In this document: piece by piece, positions 1 through 6,769 of the stretch
Layout of the letters: each line of letters starts with the position of its first letter
Numbering within the stretch: position 1 is the stretch's first letter
Source: Gemmatimonadota bacterium
Lineage (GTDB): Bacteria; Gemmatimonadota; Gemmatimonadetes; Gemmatimonadales; GWC2-71-9
Direction: 5' to 3'
DNA length: 8,089 bases
NCBI GenBank assembly: GCA_003220985.1
Contig: QHTY01000204.1
Location: 1 to 8,089, forward strand
Translations under genes and position numbers: made by a program
Notes under the pieces: generated by a model
What the model was told of the DNA's origin: nothing
Databases searched by the model: none
Seen by the model: only the letters and a program-made list of their open reading frames with translations

Positions 1-411
1 GATCGCGGGCACGCCGCCCGAGACGCTCACCGGCAGCTGGCGGACGATCGTGCCCCCGCCCGCCCCGCCCTTGGTCGACGGTTTGAAGTCGGCCGGGGGC
101 GGCACGACCTGGGGTCGCGGCAAGGGCGCCGTCACTTCCTTCACCCGGAAGGCGACCTTTCCGAACGTCACGACGTCGTTGGCCCCCGCGTCGGCCTCGG
201 TGATCTTGGCGCCGTTCAGGAAGGTCCCGTTGGAGGAGCCGAGATCGGTGACGCGCACGCCGTTTTCAGTCATCACGATTTCGGCGTGGCGGCGGGAGAT
301 CGTGGGATCGTAGATCGGCACGTCGCTCGTGACGGCGCGTCCCACCACGAGTTTGCGCCCGAGCTGAAGATCGATCGACTGCTCGCCGGAAGTGCTCAGC
401 AGCTTGAACAC
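1..411 (-). CDS. FHA-domain protein, N-terminal part (runs off left edge)
   Basis: FHA domains bind phosphothreonine peptides and usually sit in proteins tied to Ser/Thr kinase signalling, secretion or cyclase/GAF regulators. Reading leftward from a GTG at 411-409, 137 residues are visible without a stop. The FHA fold covers roughly residues 5-92, with the classic signature GR at 23-24, SRRH at 39-42, SSNGT at 59-63 and NG at 66-67, so the phosphopeptide-binding residues are all present. After it comes a Pro/Ala/Gly-rich linker (about 95-122), and the protein continues beyond the window, so the effector domain is unknown. The GTG is the most upstream possible start, because the trpE stop codon lies in the same frame only 9 nt before it. 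No convincing Shine-Dalgarno is seen, which suggests translational coupling to trpE or a shared transcript. The FHA assignment is secure; the full protein's role is not. Confidence 0.88.
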   Translation of the reverse strand, partial: MFKLLSTSGEQSIDLQLGRKLVVGRAVTSDVPIYDPTISRRHAEIVMTENGVRVTDLGSSNGTFLNGAKITEADAGANDVVTFGKVAFRVKEVTAPLPRPQVVPPPADFKPSTKGGAGGGTIVRQLPVSVSGGVPAI

Positions 412-420
412 AGCCCGAAA

Positions 421-1926
421 CTAATCGCCCGCTTTGGCGAGCGCGAGCGCTCGCAGCACCGCGAGAGCCTTGGCTTCAGTTTCCGCGAATTCACGCGCCG
501 GCTCCGAGTCGGCGACGATGCCGGCGCCCGCCTGCACGACGACGCGATCGCGCAGCACGACCGCGGACCGAATCGCGATGCAGGTATCCATGGTGGTCGC
601 GCCCCACCCGACGTAGCCGACGGCGCCGGCATATGGCCCACGCCGCTCCGGCTCCAGCTCGTCGATGATTTCCATCGCGCGCACCTTCGGCGCGCCACTG
701 ACCGTCCCCGCGGGGAAGCAGGCGCGCAAGACATCGAGCGCGTCGTACCCATCCTTGAGCTGACCGCGCACTTCGCTCACGAGATGTTGGACGTGTGAGT
801 AGCGCTCGATCTGCAACGACTCGGTGACCCGCACCGTGCCGTACTGCGCCACGCGCCCGACGTCGTTGCGTCCCAGATCCACGAGCATGCGGTGCTCGGC
901 GAGCTCTTTCGCGTCCGCCAAGAGCGACGCCGTCAACGCGTCGTCCTCCGCCGGCGTGGCGCCGCGCGGCCGCGTGCCCGCGATCGGCCGCACCGTGACT
1001 TCGTTTCCCTCGACCCGGACGAGGACCTCCGGCGAGCTCCCCACGAATGTGACGTCGTCCAGCGCGAGGTAGAACAAATATGGCGCTGGATTCAACGCGC
1101 GCAGATAGCGGTACAACCGCAGCGGATCGACGGCACCTGACACGACCTGCCGGCGGGACAGCACGGCCTGGAACACGTCGCCGGCGGCGATGTAGTCGCG
1201 GATCTTTGCGACATCGCGCTCGAAATCACCGCGTGAATACCTGGACTCGGCGCGCACGCGCACGTCGCCATCCAGCGACAGCGGGGTCAGTTGGTGCGAC
1301 GACCCCAGCCGTCCGATCAACGCGTCGATGCGCTCCTGTGCGGCGTCGTAGAGGCGCAAGCGCTGCGCCGCGGACGCCTTGGCCGGCACCTCGACGTTGG
1401 CCACCACGATCGCCCGACCGAACACGTTGTCGAGAATCACCAGCGAATCCGCGAGCATCACGACCGCGTCGGGCACGCCGAGCGTGTCGGCCTGGGCGTC
1501 AGGGGGGGGCGGAGGCAGCCGTTCGATGCTGCGCACCAGATCGTAGCCCAGGTATCCCACGGCGCCGCCCATGAAGCGCGGCAAGCCGGGGACCGCAATC
1601 GTCGGCAGCGCGCGCATCCGGTCCGCGAGGTGCGCGATGGGATCCGTGGTCTGCCCGGCCTGCTCCCAGCCTCCGCCCTGCGTCCAACGCTCGACCTGTT
1701 GACCGCGATAGCGCCACGCTTCGCGCGGTTCGGTGCCGAGGAATGTGTACCGGGCCCAGCGTTCGCCGCCGACCAGTGATTCGAGCAGGAACGCGAACGG
1801 CGGCCGCGCGATCTTCGCGAAGGCCGCTACAGGCGTATCGGCGTCCGTGACCACCTCGCGCATCACCGGCACGATGCCTCCCCCCGCCTGTTTGGCGCGC
1901 TCGAGGAATGCGTCGCGTGGGTCCAT
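421..1926 (-). CDS. trpE: Anthranilate synthase component I
   Basis: TrpE converts chorismate to anthranilate, the first committed step of tryptophan synthesis, using ammonia delivered by the TrpG glutaminase. The 501-residue length is normal. The N-terminal half carries LLES at 47-50, the motif that binds feedback-inhibiting tryptophan in known TrpE enzymes, so allosteric control is probably intact. The chorismate-binding half shows NPAPYLFYL (279-287), PIAGTRPRG (314-322), EH at 344-345 followed by the LGRND block (351-355), GTVSGAPK (407-414), GAGIV (467-471) and an E-x-x-x-K end motif (482-486). The Ala in PIAGT argues against PabB, which has a catalytic Lys there (PIKGT). There is no fused TrpG domain, and no trpG is visible beside it. 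The start is ATG at 1926, 18 bp from the divergent start at 1945; no good Shine-Dalgarno precedes it and there is no room for a separate leader before the neighbouring coding region. It is co-directional with the FHA gene 9 nt downstream. Confidence 0.97.
   Translation of the reverse strand: MDPRDAFLERAKQAGGGIVPVMREVVTDADTPVAAFAKIARPPFAFLLESLVGGERWARYTFLGTEPREAWRYRGQQVERWTQGGGWEQAGQTTDPIAHLADRMRALPTIAVPGLPRFMGGAVGYLGYDLVRSIERLPPPPPDAQADTLGVPDAVVMLADSLVILDNVFGRAIVVANVEVPAKASAAQRLRLYDAAQERIDALIGRLGSSHQLTPLSLDGDVRVRAESRYSRGDFERDVAKIRDYIAAGDVFQAVLSRRQVVSGAVDPLRLYRYLRALNPAPYLFYLALDDVTFVGSSPEVLVRVEGNEVTVRPIAGTRPRGATPAEDDALTASLLADAKELAEHRMLVDLGRNDVGRVAQYGTVRVTESLQIERYSHVQHLVSEVRGQLKDGYDALDVLRACFPAGTVSGAPKVRAMEIIDELEPERRGPYAGAVGYVGWGATTMDTCIAIRSAVVLRDRVVVQAGAGIVADSEPAREFAETEAKALAVLRALALAKAGD
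1502..1509. repeat. G8 homopolymer inside trpE
   Basis: A run of eight G (C8 on the coding strand) lies in the part of trpE encoding a five-proline stretch (residues 138-142), in a loop-like region between conserved blocks. The reading frame is intact as given. Such a run is a natural spot for slippage or sequencing error, but no evidence of either is seen here. Confidence 0.9.
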
Positions 1927-1944
1927 GGTCTAGATTTCGCCGCG
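1927..1944. promoter_or_regulatory. 18-bp divergent junction between trpE and the outer-membrane protein gene
   Basis: Only 18 bp separate the ATG of trpE (minus strand) from the ATG at 1945 (plus strand). Neither side has a clear Shine-Dalgarno. On the plus strand, TAGATT at 1931-1936 fits the TAnnnT pattern of a -10 box and ends 8 nt before the ATG, which would give a leaderless or nearly leaderless message; no matching -35 is evident. The hexamer TCTAGA (1929-1934) is palindromic. Promoter sequences for each gene must extend into the coding region of the other. The promoter reading is tentative. Confidence 0.35.
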
Positions 1945-3963
1945 ATGCGCTGGGAGGGAGGTGCTGCACTGCTGCTGCTGCTGCCGGCCACGGGATCCGC
2001 CCAGGACTGGAACGGCGATTCCGCCCTGGCGCTGGCGCGGCGCGCGATCGACCGGCGCGCGCAGGCCGCCGTGGATACCGCGCTGCGCGACTACAAGGCC
2101 CAAGCTCACGGATTTCTCTTCTTCCTCGGGCAGTTCGGCGAAGGGCTCACCGAACCGCCACGGCTGATAAAAGCGGACCAGCTGGAGCTGGAAGTGTACT
2201 GGAAGGCGCCCGGGCTCAGCAAGCAGCGTATCATCGGTTGGCGCGATCGCACCGAGGTGCCGACCGATATCAACTACCACCGCGATCACCTGGGGATCGT
2301 CCAGAACAATTTCGGGCGCGCGATCCGGCTCGGCGAAGGCGACGAGGTGCGCGACGTCCCGCACCCGCTGGCCCCCGGTGGGACGGCGCTGTACGACTTC
2401 GCGCTGGGTGACACGACAGCGATCGTCCTCGCCGAGCGCGCAGTGCGCGTCGTCGCGCTCCGCGTGCGACCGAAGCACTTCGACCAGCCGGCCATCGTCG
2501 GCATGCTGTTCGTCGATGTGGCATCGGCCGACCTCGTGCGCATGGCGTTCAACTTCACGCCGAAAGCCTACCTCGACCCGCAGCTCGAGGACGTCAGCAT
2601 CGTACTGGACAATGCCTTGTGGCAAGGCCGATTCTGGCTGCCCTATCGTCAGGAAATCGAGATCCGGCGGCGCGCGACCTGGCTCGACATTCCGGCCCGC
2701 GGCATCATCCGCGGCCGCTGGGAAATCGACGGGTACCTGTTCAACCTCGGGCTCGCGGAGGGCTGGTTCCGGGGGGACGAGATCACGGCGCTTCCCAAGG
2801 TGCAGCGCGATTCCTTTCCCTGGCGCGGGCCACTCAGTGACGCCATCCAAAATGTCGCCGAGCCGGTCCGCGAGAACGATCTGCAGCAGGTGCGCGCCGA
2901 GGTCAGCCGCATTGCGGGACGGCGCGCGCTCACCGGGCTCAAACGCCGGCGCTTAGGCGCCCGAGCGCTGAGCGAGCTGGTGCACGTCAATCGGGTGGAA
3001 GGACTCACCGTCGGCGCCGGGTTCGTGTTGCGCACGCCCAACGACGGCTTCGAGCTGCGGGGGCTCGGCAACTACGGATTTGCCGACCGCGCAGGCAACG
3101 GCATTGTTGCGCTCACCTCCACCGATGGGCTCGAACTGGCCGCATATCGACAGGTGCGGGACATCGCGGACGCGCCGGTGATCGCACCGCTGCTCAATTC
3201 GATCGGCGCGCAAGAGTTCGGTGACGACTATGGCGACTACTACCGTGCCACCGGGGTCCGGTTGGGTGTCCGCGTCGGTATCGGCACGCGCGGCGAGTGG
3301 CGTTTCAGCGTATCGCGTGAGCGCATCGCGTCGCTCAGCGTGCGATCCAGTCCCGCCACCGGACGGTATCGTCCCAATCCCGCCGTGGAGGGCGGTGATT
3401 ACTCAACCGCGACACTCACGATCCGGCGTCGGAGTGAAGGATTCGCGGTACGGCGCGATGTCGCGGGAGAAGCGTCGGTGGAAGTCGGAGAGCAGTACGC
3501 ACGGGTGAGCGGCACAGCGCACTGGCTCGTGCCCCTTGGCTCGGGACAGACGCGGTTGCTGACGCGCGCGCAGGTCGGCCTCGCGAGCCGCGAGCTGCCG
3601 CCGCATCGAGCGTTCGTTTTGGGCGGCCGGGGGACGCTGCTGGGCGATCCGTTCCGCGAGTGGGGCGGTCGTCGTGTCGCGTTGTTGCACGTCGAGTGGC
3701 GCACACCGGTCCCATTTGTCGGGCTGCGCGCAGGTCCGGCGCGCACACCAGGCTCGCTCACGCTGGCGCCATACACCGCGTTCGGCTGGACCGGCAAGCC
3801 CCTGCCAATCACGCCGTGGCGCGCAACCGCCGGAACCCGGGTGACCGTGGGTGTCGGTGCGGAGTGGCTGGGTCTGTTCCGGCTGGAGGCAGGCTACGGC
3901 GTGCAGAGTCGCCAGATGCACGTCGCCTTTGACATAACGCGCGATTTTTGGGACATCCTGTGA
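1945..3963 (+). CDS. Exported outer-membrane beta-barrel protein, DUF5686/BamA-like (putative)
   Basis: This 672-residue protein has a short signal peptide: a weak n-region (MRWEGG), a core of five leucines (9-13) and a likely signal peptidase I site after TGSA at 16-19. Residues about 35-290 form a soluble beta-rich region with no enzyme motif that I recognise; the stretch 160-250 (VRPKHFD, a GMLFVDV strand, then FWLPYRQEIEIRR) reminds me of the LolA-like or DUF5686-type domain that precedes some outer-membrane barrels. From about 344 to the end there are alternating polar/hydrophobic strands with markers typical of such barrels: VNRVEGL (348-354), QEFGDDYGDYY (423-433), GGRGTLLGD (560-568) and VEWRTPVPF (583-591), the last two resembling the conserved G-G-x-x-L-R-G and E-x-R-x-P positions of BamA/Omp85-family barrels. 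The chain ends in Leu rather than the usual terminal aromatic residue, though FW lies at 668-669. No POTRA repeats are evident. ATG 1945 is the only plausible start. Function unknown; envelope location is inferred. Confidence 0.7.
   Translation: MRWEGGAALLLLLPATGSAQDWNGDSALALARRAIDRRAQAAVDTALRDYKAQAHGFLFFLGQFGEGLTEPPRLIKADQLELEVYWKAPGLSKQRIIGWRDRTEVPTDINYHRDHLGIVQNNFGRAIRLGEGDEVRDVPHPLAPGGTALYDFALGDTTAIVLAERAVRVVALRVRPKHFDQPAIVGMLFVDVASADLVRMAFNFTPKAYLDPQLEDVSIVLDNALWQGRFWLPYRQEIEIRRRATWLDIPARGIIRGRWEIDGYLFNLGLAEGWFRGDEITALPKVQRDSFPWRGPLSDAIQNVAEPVRENDLQQVRAEVSRIAGRRALTGLKRRRLGARALSELVHVNRVEGLTVGAGFVLRTPNDGFELRGLGNYGFADRAGNGIVALTSTDGLELAAYRQVRDIADAPVIAPLLNSIGAQEFGDDYGDYYRATGVRLGVRVGIGTRGEWRFSVSRERIASLSVRSSPATGRYRPNPAVEGGDYSTATLTIRRRSEGFAVRRDVAGEASVEVGEQYARVSGTAHWLVPLGSGQTRLLTRAQVGLASRELPPHRAFVLGGRGTLLGDPFREWGGRRVALLHVEWRTPVPFVGLRAGPARTPGSLTLAPYTAFGWTGKPLPITPWRATAGTRVTVGVGAEWLGLFRLEAGYGVQSRQMHVAFDITRDFWDIL
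1969..1983 (+). repeat. (CTG)5 trinucleotide repeat in signal peptide
   Basis: Five in-frame CTG codons encode Leu9-Leu13, the hydrophobic core of the signal peptide of the outer-membrane protein. Gain or loss of units would alter core length without shifting the frame. Confidence 0.85.
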
Positions 3964-4000
3964 CACGGAATACTGGACTCAGGCGCCGTCGGAACTAGCT

Positions 4001-4006
4001 TGGAGA
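4001..4006 (+). promoter_or_regulatory. Shine-Dalgarno of the pilB-like gene
   Basis: TGGAGA at 4001-4006 contains GGAG, 8 nt before the ATG at 4014. It is the best ribosome binding site in the window and fixes the start of the ATPase. The 50-bp gap after the preceding stop shows no obvious hairpin terminator. Confidence 0.75.
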
Positions 4007-4013
4007 CAGCCGC

Positions 4014-6290
4014 ATGCCGGTCACCGCATTCCCAGACGAGTGGTTGGCCCAGTCTCTCGAGGGCCTGACCCCCCAGCTCCTGCAGGAGCTGCGGGGCAAG
4101 TCGGAGTCCGGCAAGACCCTGTGGGAATCCCTCGTCGCCGCGAAGATCGCCACGGACGCGCAGATCATCGATAAAGTGTCGCACCGCTTCCGCCTAAAGG
4201 TCGCCGATCCCTCAAAAATCGACCTCACGGCGCGCGACGGGGTCCCCGAGCAGCTCGCGCGCCGCTATCGCGTGCTCCCGCTGCGCCTGACCGACTCCTA
4301 CCTCGAGCTCGGCACCGCCAACCCCTTCGATCTCGATGCGGAAAAGGCGCTCGCCTTCGCGACCGCGCGCGAGATCCGGCTGTTTCTGCTCGCGCCGTCG
4401 AAGATCAGCGAGAAGCTCGACGAGATCTACAAGCCCGAGAGGGCGCTCGACAAGCTGCTGGAGGGCATGGGCGACGCCGCAATCTTGACCACGATCCCCG
4501 ATGCGCCACACCCGGAGGAGCTCAACGTCTCCGAGGCGGACGCCAGTCAAAAACCGGTCGTGCGGCTCGTGGACATGATCATCTCGGAAGGGATCCTCTC
4601 GCGCGCGAGCGATATCCACGTCGAGCCAGAAGAGGGCGGGGTGGCGGTGCGGTATCGCATCGACGGCGTGCTGCGCCAGGTCATGAAGATCCCGCGCCAG
4701 GCCGGCCTGCCGCTGATCTCCCGCATCAAGATCATGTCCTCACTCGATATCGCGGATCGCCTGCGGCCGCAGGACGGCCGCGCGCGCGTGGCGGTGAACG
4801 GCCAGCCGATCGATCTGCGCGTCTCGACGCTGCCCGCGCAGCTCGGCGAGAAGGTCGTGATCCGGATTCTCGACTCGCGGGCCACCGTCAAATCGCTCGA
4901 GTCGCTCGGCCTCAATCCGGGTGAAGCCGAGGCGATCAAGCGGCTGCTCGAGAACCACGAGGGGATCCTCCTCGTCACCGGCCCCACCGGTTCGGGAAAG
5001 ACGACGACCCTCTACTCCTGCATCAACCAGATCAAGAGTGAAGGCGTCAACATTGTAACCGTCGAAGACCCGGTCGAATACCGGATGCAAGGCATCGTGC
5101 AGGTCCAGGTGCAGGAGAAGGCGGGACTCACGTTCGCGGCGGCGTTGCGGTCGATCCTGCGCCAGGACCCCAACGTCGTGCTCGTCGGCGAGATCCGCGA
5201 CAAGGAGACGGCGCAGATCGCCGTACAGGCATCGCTCACCGGACACCTGGTGCTCTCGACGTTGCACACGAACGACGCCGCCAACGCGGTCACCCGTCTC
5301 GTGGATATCGGCGTCGAGGCGTACAAGATCGCGGCCTCGTTGCGCGGCGTCGTCGCGCAACGGCTGATGCGGAAACTGTGCCCGACGTGCAAAGAAGTCT
5401 GGATGGAAGCTCCTGCCGAGCGTTTGCGGCGTTGGATTCCCAAGGGCACGCCGCTGTACCGGGCGGGCGGCTGCCCCGATTGCGCGATGACGGGGTATCG
5501 CGGCCGTTTCTCGATTCTCGAGATCCTGACGATGACGGCGGAGCTCGAGCGCCGCATCGCCGCGGGCGAGGCGGCGGACCGGATCGCGGAGGCCGCACGC
5601 CGCGGGGGCATGAAGTCGCTCTGGGACTCCGGGCTGGCGCACGTCACCCGCGGCGAGTCGACGCTCGACGAGTTGACGCGTGTGGTCGACATTCCGTCCG
5701 ACGAGGCGGCACCGGGCGGGCCGGAGCAGCGGTCCGCCGGAGCGACGCGCAAGTCGGCGGCGACGGACGGACTGCGGTTCACAACGCCACCCGGTGCGGT
5801 GGCCGTTCCGCCCTTTCCCGAACCCGGCGTCGCCGCTCCCGTTTCTACGCACTTCGATCTGCTCGAGGAGCCCGCGCCGCCCGGAGAAACGCGCCGCTCG
5901 GGGGCGCACGGCCAGCCGGCGTCGAAAGTGCTGCTCGTGGACGATGAGGACAGCCTGCGCAAGGTGATGCGCGATTTGCTCGAGCGTGACGGCTACGACG
6001 TGACCGAAGCGCGTGACGGTGTGCAGGCGCTCGATCAAGTCGACCGCGTCGGGCCCGATATCATCGTCCTCGACCTGAATCTCCCCGGTCTCGACGGCTA
6101 TGGCGTGCTCTCGCACCTGCGGTCGCGTCCGGCGACCGCGAACATTCCCGTCATCGTGCTGACCGCGAAGGGCGACGAGGACAACGAGGTGCGCGTCTTC
6201 GAGCTCGGCGCCGACGACTTTCTCACCAAGCCATTCCGCGCGCGCGCACTCTCGGCGCGTCTCGAAGCCGTCCTCGGCAGACGCCGCTGA
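4014..6290 (+). CDS. PilB/GspE-type assembly ATPase with C-terminal receiver domain
   Basis: This is a hexameric cytoplasmic ATPase family that drives type IV pilus extension or type II secretion pseudopilus assembly. Residues 1-140 form a GspE/MshE N-terminal-like domain, with the typical ARRYRVLPL element at 82-90. The motor core runs from about 180 to 560: Asp box SDIH (199-202), arginines in RYRIDG (213-218), Walker A GPTGSGKT (323-330), VEDPVEY (350-356), Walker B region VGEIRD (391-396) with catalytic Glu393, His box GHLVLSTLHTN (410-420), and a zinc knuckle formed by C456/C459 and C487/C490. All motor residues look intact. A Pro/Ala/Gly-rich, probably disordered linker (about 561-636) leads to a full receiver domain (637-758) with acidic residues D643/D644, phosphoacceptor D687, T717 and K739. 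At 758 residues it is far longer than the usual 550-580. PilB is the likeliest identity, but GspE or MshE cannot be excluded without neighbouring pilus genes. A Nudix gene follows 11 bp later. Confidence 0.95.
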   Translation: MPVTAFPDEWLAQSLEGLTPQLLQELRGKSESGKTLWESLVAAKIATDAQIIDKVSHRFRLKVADPSKIDLTARDGVPEQLARRYRVLPLRLTDSYLELGTANPFDLDAEKALAFATAREIRLFLLAPSKISEKLDEIYKPERALDKLLEGMGDAAILTTIPDAPHPEELNVSEADASQKPVVRLVDMIISEGILSRASDIHVEPEEGGVAVRYRIDGVLRQVMKIPRQAGLPLISRIKIMSSLDIADRLRPQDGRARVAVNGQPIDLRVSTLPAQLGEKVVIRILDSRATVKSLESLGLNPGEAEAIKRLLENHEGILLVTGPTGSGKTTTLYSCINQIKSEGVNIVTVEDPVEYRMQGIVQVQVQEKAGLTFAAALRSILRQDPNVVLVGEIRDKETAQIAVQASLTGHLVLSTLHTNDAANAVTRLVDIGVEAYKIAASLRGVVAQRLMRKLCPTCKEVWMEAPAERLRRWIPKGTPLYRAGGCPDCAMTGYRGRFSILEILTMTAELERRIAAGEAADRIAEAARRGGMKSLWDSGLAHVTRGESTLDELTRVVDIPSDEAAPGGPEQRSAGATRKSAATDGLRFTTPPGAVAVPPFPEPGVAAPVSTHFDLLEEPAPPGETRRSGAHGQPASKVLLVDDEDSLRKVMRDLLERDGYDVTEARDGVQALDQVDRVGPDIIVLDLNLPGLDGYGVLSHLRSRPATANIPVIVLTAKGDEDNEVRVFELGADDFLTKPFRARALSARLEAVLGRRR

Positions 6291-6301
6291 CTTCCGTTCG
6301 G

Positions 6302-6754
6302 GTGTCCTTCGTGGACACGTACGCGTTGCGCGGCGCGGGGGCCAGTCTCGAGGTGCTCGCGCTGCGCCGCGGTCCACACGGCCGCAATCCGGGATCCTGG
6401 GAGACAGTGCACGGCACGATCGAGTCCGGCGAGACGCCGGTCCAGGCGTCGCTGCGCGAGCTGCGCGAGGAAACGGGCCTGGTGCCGGAGAAATTCTACA
6501 ATCTCAGCCGCACCGAGGCGTTTTATCAGCACAAGCGCGACGAGCTGGCGCTGATTCCGGTGTTCGCCGGGTTCGTCCCGCTCGCCGCGAAGGTACAACT
6601 CTCGGCGGAGCACGATCGCGCGGAGTGGCTCCGTGCCCGGGACGCGGCCGGGCGGTTTGCCTGGCCGCGCGAGCGAAGAGCAATGGACGACATTTTGTCA
6701 ATAGTGGGGGGTGGAGACGCGGGCTTGCTGGAAGACGTCCTCCGCGTAAGCTAG
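6302..6754 (+). CDS. Nudix hydrolase
   Basis: Nudix enzymes cleave nucleoside diphosphates linked to another moiety, often damaged or surplus nucleotides, using a divalent metal. The protein is 150 residues, a normal single-domain length. The Nudix box is a perfect match to G-x5-E-x7-REUxEExGU: it runs from G38 to L60 with E44 and the REL-REETGL segment at 52-60. The preceding W33 and the region around F74-Y75 with the later VFAGFV strand (87-92) resemble the NudB/dATP pyrophosphohydrolase group, but the substrate cannot be read from sequence. The start is uncertain: GTG at 6302 or GTG at 6311; the latter has a weak GGGTG at 6300-6304, six bases upstream. It lies 11 bp after the ATPase stop and 15 bp before the ATL gene, so co-transcription is likely. 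No export signal; cytoplasmic. Confidence 0.93.
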   Translation: MSFVDTYALRGAGASLEVLALRRGPHGRNPGSWETVHGTIESGETPVQASLRELREETGLVPEKFYNLSRTEAFYQHKRDELALIPVFAGFVPLAAKVQLSAEHDRAEWLRARDAAGRFAWPRERRAMDDILSIVGGGDAGLLEDVLRVS

Positions 6755-6758
6755 TAGC

Positions 6759-6762
6759 AGGG
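6759..6762 (+). promoter_or_regulatory. Likely Shine-Dalgarno of the ATL gene
   Basis: AGGG at 6759-6762 lies 7 nt before the GTG at 6770, within the 15-bp gap after the Nudix stop. It supports GTG 6770 as the start. Confidence 0.5.
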
Positions 6763-6769
6763 CTCCCTT

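Noticed and set aside
286..798. 170-codon plus-strand open frame
   Set aside because: Antisense to the FHA gene and the conserved C-terminal end of trpE; low-complexity Arg/His/Asp composition.
1930..2850. 306-codon minus-strand open frame opposite the outer-membrane protein gene
   Set aside because: The plus-strand frame has a signal peptide and barrel motifs over its whole length; the antisense frame is a GC-driven shadow and would also run through the trpE start region.
3929..3957. Perfect TTGACA (3929-3934) as a -35 box for the ATPase operon
   Set aside because: No acceptable -10 box lies 16-18 bp downstream (the sequence there is GGACATCC), and the hexamer is inside the coding end of the preceding gene; chance occurrence cannot be excluded.
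5904..6290. Receiver domain as a separate response-regulator gene
   Set aside because: The frame is continuous from the ATPase through the linker with no stop codon, and I saw no convincing ribosome binding site with a start codon before the domain.
4740..6377. 545-codon open frame on the minus strand opposite the ATPase
   Set aside because: It is antisense to an unmistakable PilB/GspE-receiver gene, is rich in Arg/Asp/His as expected of a high-GC shadow frame, and shows no recognisable domain.
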